In this document: positions 27,908 to 36,781 of the stretch, in pieces
Layout of the letters: each line of letters starts with the position of its first letter
Numbering within the stretch: position 1 is the first letter of the stretch
From: Paenibacillus sp. FSL H7-0357
GTDB lineage: Bacteria; Bacillota; Bacilli; Paenibacillales; Paenibacillaceae
Assembly: GCF_000758525.1 (NCBI RefSeq)
Contig: NZ_CP009241.1
Coordinates: 5,022,001-5,086,000 of the forward strand
Direction of reading: 5' to 3'
DNA: 64,000 nucleotides
Position numbers and translations under genes: made by a program
Notes under the pieces: generated by a model
What the model was told of the DNA's origin: nothing
Seen by the model: only the letters and a program-made list of their open reading frames with translations
Database searches by the model: none

Positions 27908-30900
27908 CTATTCCCCATCATGACCGCTGTCCGGAAACAGCACTTCTCCAGTTCCCTGTTCAATCGCTATGATTTCCTGCAGGGTAACCGACAGATCACC
28001 AGGGGGATAAGGTTTGGTCAAATACTTCTGAACATTGTTCATCAGACTTTTATCTGTTTTGTCCAGCGCCGAGGAAATAACTATCGGAACGTTCGCTGTC
28101 CGCTCATCATCCTTCAGCATGCGGATCAGGTCCCAGCCATCCAGCTCATCCCCCAGCATCAGATCCACGACAATCGCCACAAAAGGTGTCTTCAGTGCCT
28201 GATCAAACGCCTGCTGCGGATGATAATGATGTGTCACCCGGAAGCCTTTGCCCTTCAATTCCTCCGACAGCAGCAGGGAAAGACTGTAATCATCCTCTAC
28301 AATCATTACGTTCGGCTTCGTTTCCTTCTCCGAATTCCATTTATAAGGCTCATCTTCATGCCGGCTGCCGCTATGATTCAGAACCGGAAGACTGAACCAT
28401 ACAGTGGTGCCTTCGCCTTCCACCGAATCAATGCCGATCGCACCCTTCTGCTTCTCAATGATTTCCTTGCAGATGGCCAGGCCTAGACCTGTTCCGCCGA
28501 TCCGTTTGGATGCGCTGTTGTCTACCCGTCTGAATTTCTGGAACAAATGGCCGATCTGATTCTTAGGAATCCCCAGCCCGTGATCCTGGATCTCCACAAT
28601 AATCCGCTCGGGTTCATTATGCAGCAGCACCTTGATCTCATTGCTGTTCGGTGAGAACTTAATCGCATTGCTAAGCAGGTTGGTCAGTACCTGGACAATC
28701 TTGTCCTTATCCACTTCCACCTCTGCATTCCGCGCTGCATCCTCCAGCAGAATATGGTGGGTGCCACTCAGTTTGTACTGGTCAATGACGCCGAGGACAA
28801 GCGAGCTCAGATTGACAGGCTCGGCATTGTACTGCTGGGTGCCTGATTCCATCCGCTGCAGATCCAGAAAATCATTGATCAGATCGGTCAGCCGGTGCGC
28901 CTCCCTATGAATGGTCTCCAGATATTTCAGCTGCTTCTCCGGCTTCATTGTTCTGGATAACAGCAGCTCTGTGAAGCCGAGCACACTGGATAACGGTGTC
29001 CGCAGCTCATGGCTGACCGTGCTGACCAGTTCGGATTTCATCAGATCCAGCTCATATTCCCGGGTAATGTTCCGGTGCACAAACAACGTCCCGAAGCGGA
29101 TCTCGCGGCGGAATACCGGAATAGCATATACCTCCACATGTTTCATCGCTTCCGTGCCTATGGAATATTTGATCGTGCTAGAGTCAAAGAATGTTTCGGA
29201 CATCGCCGTTTGGTAGAACAGCCGCAGATCATCCTGCTCATTGGCCCTGTGGATGAAATGTTCTGTCCAGCGTTCCTTAAGGACTACTTCCCCTTCAGTC
29301 CATTCATCGTACCCGAACAGCTGGCCAAGGGCCTTATTCATCTGCAGCATCGTTCCGTCCATTTGGACAAACTGAATTCCTTCATTGACGTTATTGACAA
29401 TGTCCCTGTTCAGCATCCGGCCATCTTCGATTTCTTCATACATGAACAGCCGCTCAATGGCCAGCGCCACCCGGTTCATCATACCTTGAATCTCGTCGGT
29501 TTCTTCTTCGCCAAAGGAATGTCCGATCCGGGTACCGCAGAATACAGCCAGCACTTCATCATCAGCATTGACAACCGTTGTGTAGTAATCATAGGAATAT
29601 ATGCCTTCCGGAGAAATGCCCTGCTCCCGTAAGGATGCCGGACGTTTTGTAATATAGGATTTCTCCGTTTGCATGCGGAACAGCATATCATTATTATCAC
29701 TATCAAGATAACGTTCCACATTCTCCAGAGGTACGCCTTTAACGACGGCAATTTTGTCTTTGACCATCAGGAAAAAGCTCGAGTCGAACGCATATTGCTC
29801 ATTCATAAACCGGATAAACTTTTCGGCGAACTCCTGCTTGTCCAGAGTATAGGTAATGTCATGATTGAGCTGATTGCTCCGCTCCAGCAGAATCTTGGTT
29901 TGTTCCGTCTTTTTCAGGGTATCCGCCAGCTCCTGCTGCACACTTTTCATGGAAGAAATATTGTTGGCGATGAGAATGTACTGGTAGACATGGCCTTCAT
30001 CATTCAGATAAGGCATCGCCGTCAAATGCAGCCAGATCACCGAACCGTCCTTGGCCCGAATCTGAATCTCGTCGCTCCATACCCCGCCCGTGTTCAGCTT
30101 GTGGAGAATTTGCTGCGCCTGATCACCTGAAATATTATTAAGCTCGAACAGCCTGAAGGTGTGACCGATGATCTCCGGGTTCTTATACCCCGTATACTCG
30201 CTCAGATTCTCATTAGCATAGGTGAATACGCCTTTGTTCGAAAGAATAGCGACTGCGGAGGACTGATCCAGCGCCTTCATCATGCTCTCGATCTCGCTTA
30301 AAGACCGTTCCAGCTTAAACTGCTGATCCTGAAGCTCATCCTGCTGCGCATGCAGTTCTTCGTTCTGCATCGTCAGCTCTTCTTCTTTGTCCTGTATGCT
30401 TCTCGCCATATTCAGGAATGCTTCATAGAGCCGGCCGATTTCATCCTGCCTCTGAAGCTTGCTTAGCAATACAGACCGGCCTTCCGCAAGCGAATTAGTT
30501 GCCTCCTCCAGCTTCACGATCGGATCAATGAGAACCTTCAGGATCCTCCAGATCATCAGGGTGAATAGAAGCAGCAGGAAGCTGCTTAATACGAACGACG
30601 CAATAGTAAACGAATTAGCTTGCTTAATGGAATCGGCAGCCATTTCGTTCAATTGTGCATCTGAGCGCGCTTTGTATTGCTTCGTGTATGAAAGAAACTC
30701 ATTTACCGCCTGGGTGTTGCCATCCTGTGCCAGCGCCCGCAGCGTAACATAATTATCTTGCTCGACCAGAGCGATCGCCTTAGGCAGCGTAACTTTTTGA
30801 TAATTTTGACTGTATGCCGTCAATTGGTCCTTGAACTGCAATTCTTCCGGGGACAGCTTGAGCAGGGAATACGTATTAAGGACTTCCCCCAGCTTCTGCA

Positions 30901-31171
30901 GTGCTTCATAGGCGAGCTTCAGCTCATTATCATTTTTCAGCGCCGTGTAGCCTCTGACCCGAAAAAAAACATCATTCAGTGTTGTTGCCAGTTCATTGAT
31001 CGTCTCCGCCTTGTTCTGCAGCACTTCACGGTCATGGCTCAACTTGTTCTGCTGAGAAGATATATAGAAGAACAAGAGCAGGCCAGTCAGCGCGATGAGA
31101 ACAAATAAGCCTGAAATAATGCGGAAATATTTATCTTTGATGCTCAAATTAACGAATTTTTTTCTTTTCAC
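27908..31171 (-). CDS. Hybrid sensor histidine kinase with C-terminal receiver
   Basis: 1087 residues. Membrane helix at about 16-36, an extracytoplasmic helical sensor (to about 185), a second helix, HAMP, coiled coil, PAS (from LDQSSAVAILSNKGVFTYAN), a GAF-like region, a second PAS-like region, HisKA with the phospho-His in STVSHELRTPLSSVLG, HATPase with N box LLSNAIKFS, DHGLGIP and GGTGLGLAI, and a receiver domain (VMIVEDDYSLSLL, VVDLMLGDELDG). Start: GTG 31169-31171 with GGAGGG 8 bases upstream; it overlaps the end of the response regulator gene by 23 bases, so translation is coupled. Last gene of the phosphorelay operon. Confidence 0.92.
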   Translation of the reverse strand: MKRKKFVNLSIKDKYFRIISGLFVLIALTGLLLFFYISSQQNKLSHDREVLQNKAETINELATTLNDVFFRVRGYTALKNDNELKLAYEALQKLGEVLNTYSLLKLSPEELQFKDQLTAYSQNYQKVTLPKAIALVEQDNYVTLRALAQDGNTQAVNEFLSYTKQYKARSDAQLNEMAADSIKQANSFTIASFVLSSFLLLLFTLMIWRILKVLIDPIVKLEEATNSLAEGRSVLLSKLQRQDEIGRLYEAFLNMARSIQDKEEELTMQNEELHAQQDELQDQQFKLERSLSEIESMMKALDQSSAVAILSNKGVFTYANENLSEYTGYKNPEIIGHTFRLFELNNISGDQAQQILHKLNTGGVWSDEIQIRAKDGSVIWLHLTAMPYLNDEGHVYQYILIANNISSMKSVQQELADTLKKTEQTKILLERSNQLNHDITYTLDKQEFAEKFIRFMNEQYAFDSSFFLMVKDKIAVVKGVPLENVERYLDSDNNDMLFRMQTEKSYITKRPASLREQGISPEGIYSYDYYTTVVNADDEVLAVFCGTRIGHSFGEEETDEIQGMMNRVALAIERLFMYEEIEDGRMLNRDIVNNVNEGIQFVQMDGTMLQMNKALGQLFGYDEWTEGEVVLKERWTEHFIHRANEQDDLRLFYQTAMSETFFDSSTIKYSIGTEAMKHVEVYAIPVFRREIRFGTLFVHRNITREYELDLMKSELVSTVSHELRTPLSSVLGFTELLLSRTMKPEKQLKYLETIHREAHRLTDLINDFLDLQRMESGTQQYNAEPVNLSSLVLGVIDQYKLSGTHHILLEDAARNAEVEVDKDKIVQVLTNLLSNAIKFSPNSNEIKVLLHNEPERIIVEIQDHGLGIPKNQIGHLFQKFRRVDNSASKRIGGTGLGLAICKEIIEKQKGAIGIDSVEGEGTTVWFSLPVLNHSGSRHEDEPYKWNSEKETKPNVMIVEDDYSLSLLLSEELKGKGFRVTHHYHPQQAFDQALKTPFVAIVVDLMLGDELDGWDLIRMLKDDERTANVPIVISSALDKTDKSLMNNVQKYLTKPYPPGDLSVTLQEIIAIEQGTGEVLFPDSGHDGE

Positions 31172-31529
31172 CAAGAATACCCTCCACGATCTGCAGGAGC
31201 TCTGTCGGACTGAACGGCTTAGGCATGAAATAACGCGCGCCCGCCTCCCTGGCTCTGCTCCGGTCCATTTCCTGCGCCTTGGCGGTCAGCATCATTATCG
31301 GCGTGGAGTTCTTCATGTCCTCGTCCAATTCAGACAAAACTTCAATACCGGTCATTTCCGGCATCATATAGTCCAATATCACCAGATCGTAGAGATCATC
31401 CGATAGCTTGGCAAGCGCCTCAACCCCATTTTCAGCGGTACGAATCTCCACATCTTCGAGGTCCTCCAGCGTATCTTCAATCAGCATGCGCAGAACATCT
31501 TCATCATCTACTACAAGTACTTTTTGCAT
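31149..31529 (-). CDS. Single-domain response regulator (CheY-like)
   Basis: 126 residues consisting only of a receiver domain. Acidic pocket VVDDED, phospho-acceptor Asp in VILDYMMPEMTG, Thr in MMLTAK and Lys in MPKPFSP. It has no output domain, so it would relay phosphate or regulate by protein contact. It lies between an HPt-containing diguanylate cyclase and a hybrid kinase and overlaps the kinase start. A Spo0F-like shuttle between the kinase and the HPt protein is the natural inference. Confidence 0.92.
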   Translation of the reverse strand: MQKVLVVDDEDVLRMLIEDTLEDLEDVEIRTAENGVEALAKLSDDLYDLVILDYMMPEMTGIEVLSELDEDMKNSTPIMMLTAKAQEMDRSRAREAGARYFMPKPFSPTELLQIVEGILGEKKKIR

Positions 31530-31589
31530 CTTTCTCTCTCACCTTTCAATGTACCCTAAACCATTATCTGCGTTTCAGCGCTAAATGTT

Positions 31590-33221
31590 TCAGAACAAAA
31601 ATCTGTGGGCCAGCCGTTCAATTCTTATGAGCAGCTCCGGCAAGTGAAACGGCTTAATGACATAATCATCGGCGCCCATTTGCAGGGCATGTATGATATC
31701 CCGCTGGTCGTTCCGCCCGGTCAGCATGATCACGAGAGTATTCACTTCCGGATAACTGCCGCGGATCCGCTCAAGCACCTCCAGCCCATCCAGCTCCGGC
31801 ATAATGCCATCAAGCAGGATAATAAATTTCTCCTCGGGAGCATACCAATCCGACTGGAGAAACTGCGGGCCGTTAGAATAGCTGCTTACTTTCACTTTGG
31901 CAATGCTCTCCGGCTCCCAAGCTTGGAACTGATGGGTCACTATTCTGCGGATCAGCGGATCATCGTCAACGATGATGACATTCAGAACCGACTCCAGCTT
32001 GCCTGCCGGCAAATGCTCGTCATACAATGTGGTCTGGTTTCTGCCGGCATGTTTGCTGGCATACAGCGCCTGATCCGCTTCGTCAATAAGTTTATCGGCA
32101 TTGAGATGTAATTCCGTTACCTCTGTGATCCCGGCGGAGAAGGAAACATTAAATCGTTCATTTTTGGCCCAAAACTCTTTTAAGGAAAACTTCTGCTGAA
32201 TCCGTTCGATGACAAGCAAGGCCGATGCGGCATCGGTATTGGGCATGAACAGGGTAAACTCTTCACCGCCATAGCGGCAGAATGTATCCTCCACCCGGAT
32301 GGATTTCAGCACCAGCTCGGAAAAAGTCTGAAGTACCTCATCTCCGACCAGATGGCCGTAGCTGTCATTCACATGTTTAAAGTAATCCAGGTCCATAAGC
32401 GCAAGTGAAAACGTCCGAGCGGTCCGCCTGAAATCAGAGATCAGCTGCTTCATCGTTTGATTAAAATATTTGCGGTTAAAAGCCCCGGTCAGCTCATCCA
32501 CGATTATGGATTTTTGCCATTCAAGCTTCAGCTCAAAGCGGTTCTTAATGAGTACCAGGAACAAATCAATATCTACAGGCTTCGGAATATAATCCATCAC
32601 CCCCAGCGAATAGGCATACATCTGCACATCCTTGGAATGTTCACCGCTGACGATAATAATCGGAATACGCTCTTTCTTCGCCTTGCCGATGATTTGTTTC
32701 AGGACATCAATCCCGCTCTGATCGGGCAGCAGGATATCCAGCAGGATCATGTCCGGCTTACTTTCATAAAAAATTTTGAGTCCCCGTTCGGCGGATAATG
32801 CAATACTCACAAAATAGGACTGCTTCTCCAGCGATTCCCTTAAAAAGGCCACCAGCTCTACATCATCATCAATGAGCAGAATTTCGTATTGCTTCTTGCC
32901 GTCAGGCAACATTGCCGCTTGCAACCCCGGGACAGGTATTGCTCCGTTCATCAATTGCTCATCAAAAAGCCCCAGCAAAGGATACAAATAATCCCCCCAC
33001 TCGGCCTCTGTCCAATTTTTATAAGATTCATCCGAGAAATAAAGCAATGTGCTGCCGGCATACTCCTCCACCAGGTGAAGGTCTACCGTTCCGGCCGTGC
33101 CCTTCAAATTATGCAAAAAGCGGTAGATTTCCTTTTCCTCGACGTCTGGCTGTTCCGACCACTTTTGCAGGGTTTGCCTGGTACGCTGCTCAACCAGCTC
33201 TTTGTATTTTCTCGTTGTCAT
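31590..33221 (-). CDS. HPt-REC-GGDEF-REC protein (phosphorelay diguanylate cyclase)
   Basis: 543 residues. Order: HPt domain (1-90; FLHNLKGTAGTV holds the phospho-His), receiver 1 (about 112-230; LLIDDDVE, Asp in ILLDILLPDQSG), GGDEF domain (about 240-405; active site GGEEF, with an intact RVED inhibitory site at the right distance), receiver 2 (about 415-540; VIIVDDDPL, Asp in ILLDGIMPELDG). It can both accept and relay phosphate and should make c-di-GMP when activated. First gene of the operon with the single-domain regulator and hybrid kinase. Uncommon domain combination. Confidence 0.92.
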   Translation of the reverse strand: MTTRKYKELVEQRTRQTLQKWSEQPDVEEKEIYRFLHNLKGTAGTVDLHLVEEYAGSTLLYFSDESYKNWTEAEWGDYLYPLLGLFDEQLMNGAIPVPGLQAAMLPDGKKQYEILLIDDDVELVAFLRESLEKQSYFVSIALSAERGLKIFYESKPDMILLDILLPDQSGIDVLKQIIGKAKKERIPIIIVSGEHSKDVQMYAYSLGVMDYIPKPVDIDLFLVLIKNRFELKLEWQKSIIVDELTGAFNRKYFNQTMKQLISDFRRTARTFSLALMDLDYFKHVNDSYGHLVGDEVLQTFSELVLKSIRVEDTFCRYGGEEFTLFMPNTDAASALLVIERIQQKFSLKEFWAKNERFNVSFSAGITEVTELHLNADKLIDEADQALYASKHAGRNQTTLYDEHLPAGKLESVLNVIIVDDDPLIRRIVTHQFQAWEPESIAKVKVSSYSNGPQFLQSDWYAPEEKFIILLDGIMPELDGLEVLERIRGSYPEVNTLVIMLTGRNDQRDIIHALQMGADDYVIKPFHLPELLIRIERLAHRFLF

Positions 33222-33366
33222 AGTTACTCCTTCAGACGATCATGTCAATCTATCGGTTGATCATATATTTTTAACACTGTCAACTGTATTCTAATGAAAT
33301 TAGGGCATAAGATCAAATTTCTGATCAGACTGACAAAAAACCTTTGGTTGATGACTGCAACATCAT

Positions 33367-33384
33367 TTGCAATAATAATTGCAA
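33367..33384. promoter_or_regulatory. Palindrome upstream of the ACT-PFL operon
   Basis: TTGCAAT-N4-ATTGCAA perfect inverted repeat, 60 bases before the ACT gene and followed by a second short dyad (AACGG-N6-CCGTT at 33383-33398). Probable operator; the regulator is unknown. Confidence 0.4.
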
Positions 33385-33443
33385 CGGTTCATTCCGTTAA
33401 TGCGGCGGATGAACAGAGAATAGATAAATAGGAGGCTTTTTCA

Positions 33444-33713
33444 TTGAAGGGGATTATAACAGTACTGGGAAAAGACAAAGTAGGGATTATCGCCAAAGTC
33501 TGTACCTACCTTGCAGGCCACAATCTGAACATTCTCGACATTTCGCAGACGATTGTGCAGGACTATTTCAACATGATGATGATTGTGGATATTTCCGCAC
33601 CAAGCAAGTCCTTTGAAGAGATTGTGGAGGACCTGCAGCAGGTGGGCGAAGAAATCGGCGTTGAAATCAAGCTCCAGCACGAGGACATTTTCAATATTAT
33701 GCACCGCATCTAG
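33444..33713 (+). CDS. ACT-domain protein (UPF0237 family)
   Basis: 89 residues forming one ACT domain: ITVLGKDKVGIIAKVCTYLAGHNLNI and the following beta-alpha-beta repeat. ACT domains bind amino acids or similar ligands and usually regulate a partner. The start is TTG 33444 (GGAGG 8 bases before). The next gene, a UPF0210 protein, begins 25 bases later; this two-gene pair is widely conserved in bacteria and archaea, which supports joint function. Confidence 0.9.
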   Translation: MKGIITVLGKDKVGIIAKVCTYLAGHNLNILDISQTIVQDYFNMMMIVDISAPSKSFEEIVEDLQQVGEEIGVEIKLQHEDIFNIMHRI

Positions 33714-33738
33714 CTAGCAGCGAAAGGAAGAGATAGGG

Positions 33739-35097
33739 ATGATTTCACTTGTGGAAGTGCAGGAAACGAATAAAATGATCCGCGAAATGAATCTGGATGT
33801 CCGCACCATTACGATGGGGATCAGCCTGATGGACTGCGCCCATACAGATTTGCGGGTGTTTAACCAGAATGTATACGACAAAATCACCCGGTCCGCCGAA
33901 AAGCTGGTGAAGACCGGTGAGGATCTGGAACGGCAATTCGGCGTACCGATTGTCAATAAACGGATCTCCGTCACCCCGATCTCCATTGCAGCCGGTTCCG
34001 TGCATACGGATACTTATGTGCCGGTTGCCGAAATTCTGGACAAGGCGGCCAAAGAGGTAGGCGTCAACTTTATCGGCGGCTTCTCGGCGCTTGTGCAGAA
34101 AGGCTGCACCAAAGGCGACCGGATTCTGATCGACAGCATCCCTGAAGCGCTGGCTGTGACGGAAAGAGTCTGTTCCTCTGTGAATGTAGGCTCCTCGCGC
34201 AGCGGGATCAATATGGATGCCGTGAAGCTGATGGGCGACATCATCCTCCAGACAGCGGAACGCACCAAGGACCGTGATTCCATCGGCTGCGCCAAGCTGG
34301 TTGTCTTCTGCAACGCCGTTGAGGACAACCCCTTCATGGCCGGAGCATTTCACGGCGTGGGCGAGCGGGAATGCGTGATCAACGTTGGGGTCAGCGGCCC
34401 TGGTGTAATCAAGCGCGCGCTGGAAGAAGTAAAGGGCCAGGACTTTGAAACACTATGCGAGACGATCAAACGAACCGCCTTCAAGGTGACCCGTGTAGGA
34501 CAGCTTGTTGCACAGGAAGCCTCCAAACGGCTGGATGTGCCGTTCGGCATCATTGATCTGTCGCTGGCACCCACCCCTTTGGTCGGTGACTCCATCGCCG
34601 AGATTTTCCAGGTCATGGGCCTCGAAGAAGCCGGAGCACCCGGCACCACGGCAGCGCTCGCCATCCTGAACGACAACGTCAAAAAAGGCGGCGTTATGGC
34701 CTCCTCTTATGTCGGCGGACTTAGCGGCGCGTTCATCCCGGTCAGTGAAGACCATGGCATGATCCAGGCTGTTCAGCGCGGTGCGCTGACGCTGGAGAAG
34801 CTTGAAGCGATGACCTGCGTCTGCTCCGTCGGCCTCGACATGATTGCCATTCCGGGCAGCACCAGCAAAGAAACCCTCTCCGGCATTATCGCTGATGAAG
34901 CCGCAATCGGCATGGTCAATAACAAGACAACCGCCGTCCGCCTGATCCCGGTTATCGGTAAAGAAGTCGGCGAGATGGTCGAATTTGGCGGTCTGCTCGG
35001 CTACGCCCCGGTGATGGCGGTGAATCCTTTTAACTGCGCCGGGTTCGTGAACCGGGGCGGACGTATTCCCGCTCCAATCCACAGCTTCAAGAACTAA
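33739..35097 (+). CDS. PFL-family protein (UPF0210/DUF711)
   Basis: 452 residues. Shows the family hallmarks: [65 protein letters not shown] and [23 protein letters not shown]. Related by fold to pyruvate formate-lyase-like proteins, but no reaction is established for it. Cotranscribed with the ACT protein, which probably senses its ligand. A dispersed repeat and a strong terminator follow. Confidence 0.9.
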   Translation: MISLVEVQETNKMIREMNLDVRTITMGISLMDCAHTDLRVFNQNVYDKITRSAEKLVKTGEDLERQFGVPIVNKRISVTPISIAAGSVHTDTYVPVAEILDKAAKEVGVNFIGGFSALVQKGCTKGDRILIDSIPEALAVTERVCSSVNVGSSRSGINMDAVKLMGDIILQTAERTKDRDSIGCAKLVVFCNAVEDNPFMAGAFHGVGERECVINVGVSGPGVIKRALEEVKGQDFETLCETIKRTAFKVTRVGQLVAQEASKRLDVPFGIIDLSLAPTPLVGDSIAEIFQVMGLEEAGAPGTTAALAILNDNVKKGGVMASSYVGGLSGAFIPVSEDHGMIQAVQRGALTLEKLEAMTCVCSVGLDMIAIPGSTSKETLSGIIADEAAIGMVNNKTTAVRLIPVIGKEVGEMVEFGGLLGYAPVMAVNPFNCAGFVNRGGRIPAPIHSFKN

Positions 35098-35102
35098 TAT
35101 TC

Positions 35103-35202
35103 CAAGTGGAAACGGCATCCGCCGTCCTCAAAAGGACGGTATCCGTTTCAGCGAGAAATAGAAGGATAATTTATAGCGTGAAGCATATAAATTCTTATAT
35201 TT
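35103..35202. repeat. Dispersed hairpin repeat, copy B (100 bp)
   Basis: Second copy of the 9802-9900 element, same orientation, five bases after the PFL stop codon and directly before the terminator. The interrupted hairpin (GAAACGG..GCCGTCC / GGACGGT..CCGTTTC) is kept, and so is the AT-rich half that does not take part in it. Confidence 0.85.
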
Positions 35203-35209
35203 GCACAAA

Positions 35210-35246
35210 AGCGCCGCCTCACCTCATTAGGTGGGCGGCGCTCTTT
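35210..35246. terminator. Bidirectional terminator between PFL and sigJ-like genes
   Basis: AGCGCCGCCTCACCT pairs with AGGTGGGCGGCGCT (14-15 bp, one bulge), loop CATT, then CTTTTTG on the plus strand and CTTTTG on the minus strand. Confidence 0.9.
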
Positions 35247-35281
35247 TTGTAAACCAACCTGTTGATAGAACAGCCCGCGGC

Positions 35282-36211
35282 TTAGAAGACATGACCCAGC
35301 TTTTCCGGTCCTACAACCAGATAGAAACGCTGAATCTGCTGCCCTGCACGGTCCAGCACCAGACATAGCACGGCTTTAACCTCGCCATCCTGCCTGAATA
35401 CCAGTTGATCTTCGCCATTGACCGTTTCTACAGACGGCTCCAATTCCCGCAGCCGGTTCAGCACCCGGCGCGAGGTCAAGAGTGCCAGCACTCCCTTGCG
35501 GCCAACCATCGGCCTAAGGATCGTATGGACATCCTGGCCGCCGCCGTCGGCAACAAGCACGGGATGATCGGACAGCAGTTCCAGCATCGCACTGACATCA
35601 TAAGCGGTAAAAGCCTCTGTAAAGCGCCGCAGCAGGCCAGATCTCACCGTTCCCGTCCCGGGTTCGGCCATGGTTGCAGAAGGTTCGGTCTGAAGCGTGC
35701 GCTTGGCCCGGCTAAAGATTTGCCGGCAATTGGCTTCCGCTTTGCCCAGCATCTCTGCGATATCCCCATAATCGTACTGAAAGGCCTCGCGCAGTACAAA
35801 TACCGCCCGTTCAGTGGGCGACAGCCGCTCAAGCAGCACCAGAAACGCATACGACAGCGTATCCTTACGTTCCGCTGCTGCCTCAGGTCCGTCACAAGGT
35901 TCGCTTACCGGCTCAGGCAGCCACTCGCCGATGTAGGTCTCTCTGCGGCTGCGCGCCGAGTTCAGCATATTCAGGCAGCGGTTGGTAATGCCTTTTGCCA
36001 CATAGGCCTTCATATTGTGAATGCCGGTCCGGTCACGCCGCTGCAGCTCGGCGAAGCAATCCTGCACCGCATCCTCCGCATCAACCGCTGTTCCGAGCAT
36101 CCGGTAAGCGATGGAGAAGGCGTAAGCCTTGTAACTGAGAAACAGTTCCTCCATCCCCGGTGCTTGAGATGCAGTTAACCTTGTGTCGGCCTCGTTGCTT
36201 TGTGGTTTCAA
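35282..36211 (-). CDS. ECF sigma factor, SigJ-like, with C-terminal SnoaL-type domain
   Basis: 309 residues. Sigma region 2 (FSIAYRMLGTAVDAEDAVQDCF, about residues 32-55) and region 4 (LSPTERAVFVLREAFQYDYGDIAEMLGKAEANCRQIFSRAK) are followed by a NTF2/SnoaL-like domain (from LLRRFTEAFTAYDVSAMLELLSDHPVL), the mark of the SigJ (ECF41) group. In this group the extra domain tunes sigma activity in place of a separate anti-sigma factor. Start: TTG 36209-36211, AGGAGG 7 bases before. It lies 37 bases after the AhpD/CMD-like gene, the standard ECF41 partner. Confidence 0.9.
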   Translation of the reverse strand: MKPQSNEADTRLTASQAPGMEELFLSYKAYAFSIAYRMLGTAVDAEDAVQDCFAELQRRDRTGIHNMKAYVAKGITNRCLNMLNSARSRRETYIGEWLPEPVSEPCDGPEAAAERKDTLSYAFLVLLERLSPTERAVFVLREAFQYDYGDIAEMLGKAEANCRQIFSRAKRTLQTEPSATMAEPGTGTVRSGLLRRFTEAFTAYDVSAMLELLSDHPVLVADGGGQDVHTILRPMVGRKGVLALLTSRRVLNRLRELEPSVETVNGEDQLVFRQDGEVKAVLCLVLDRAGQQIQRFYLVVGPEKLGHVF

Positions 36212-36248
36212 TGGCACTCCTCCTGCTCCTGAATTTATCCTCAGCGAT

Positions 36249-36698
36249 TTAGAGGCTAGCTCCCGGATACATTCCTGTAGAAATCGCTAACCGGTTCCAG
36301 CAATTGATCGTATTGATCGCCATAATCCAATCAACAAATTCTTCTTCGCTGAAATGCTCCCGGACCTTCTCATATACATCGTGGGGCACGCCGGCCTCAC
36401 TGATATGTGTGACTGCTTCGGCAAGCTCAAGCAAGGCTCTCTCTTTATCCGTAAAGATCGGCGCCTCGCGCCATACCGTGACCAGCAGCAGTTTTTCCTG
36501 ATAATCCCCCAGCTTCAGCAAATCCTTGGCGTGCATATCCAGGCAGAAGGCGCAGCCGTTCAGCTGGGATACCCGTATTTTGACCAGTTCAGTCAGGAGC
36601 TTATCGCTGCCCCGGCCTGCGGTATGCTGCTCCAGCGACATCATTGCCCGGAAAGCGGGCGCGTTCACTGCTCTGTAATTGAATCTCAAACTCATCAT
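36249..36698 (-). CDS. Carboxymuconolactone decarboxylase/AhpD-like protein
   Basis: 149 residues, all-helical peroxidase-like fold. The redox motif CAFCLDMHAKD (CxxC plus His) is at about residue 46, as in AhpD-type alkylhydroperoxidases. It could detoxify peroxides with thiol help. Start: ATG 36696-36698 or the next codon; GGAGGAG precedes it. It forms an operon with the SigJ-like sigma factor and is by family precedent also the main target promoter of that sigma factor. Confidence 0.88.
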   Translation of the reverse strand: MMSLRFNYRAVNAPAFRAMMSLEQHTAGRGSDKLLTELVKIRVSQLNGCAFCLDMHAKDLLKLGDYQEKLLLVTVWREAPIFTDKERALLELAEAVTHISEAGVPHDVYEKVREHFSEEEFVDWIMAINTINCWNRLAISTGMYPGASL

Positions 36699-36781
36699 AA
36701 TCTCCTCCTCAATGTGTTTACAATACTGTAGACAACCGGGCGGATTATTTTGTGACAACTACTTCAAAATATTTGTTCAAG

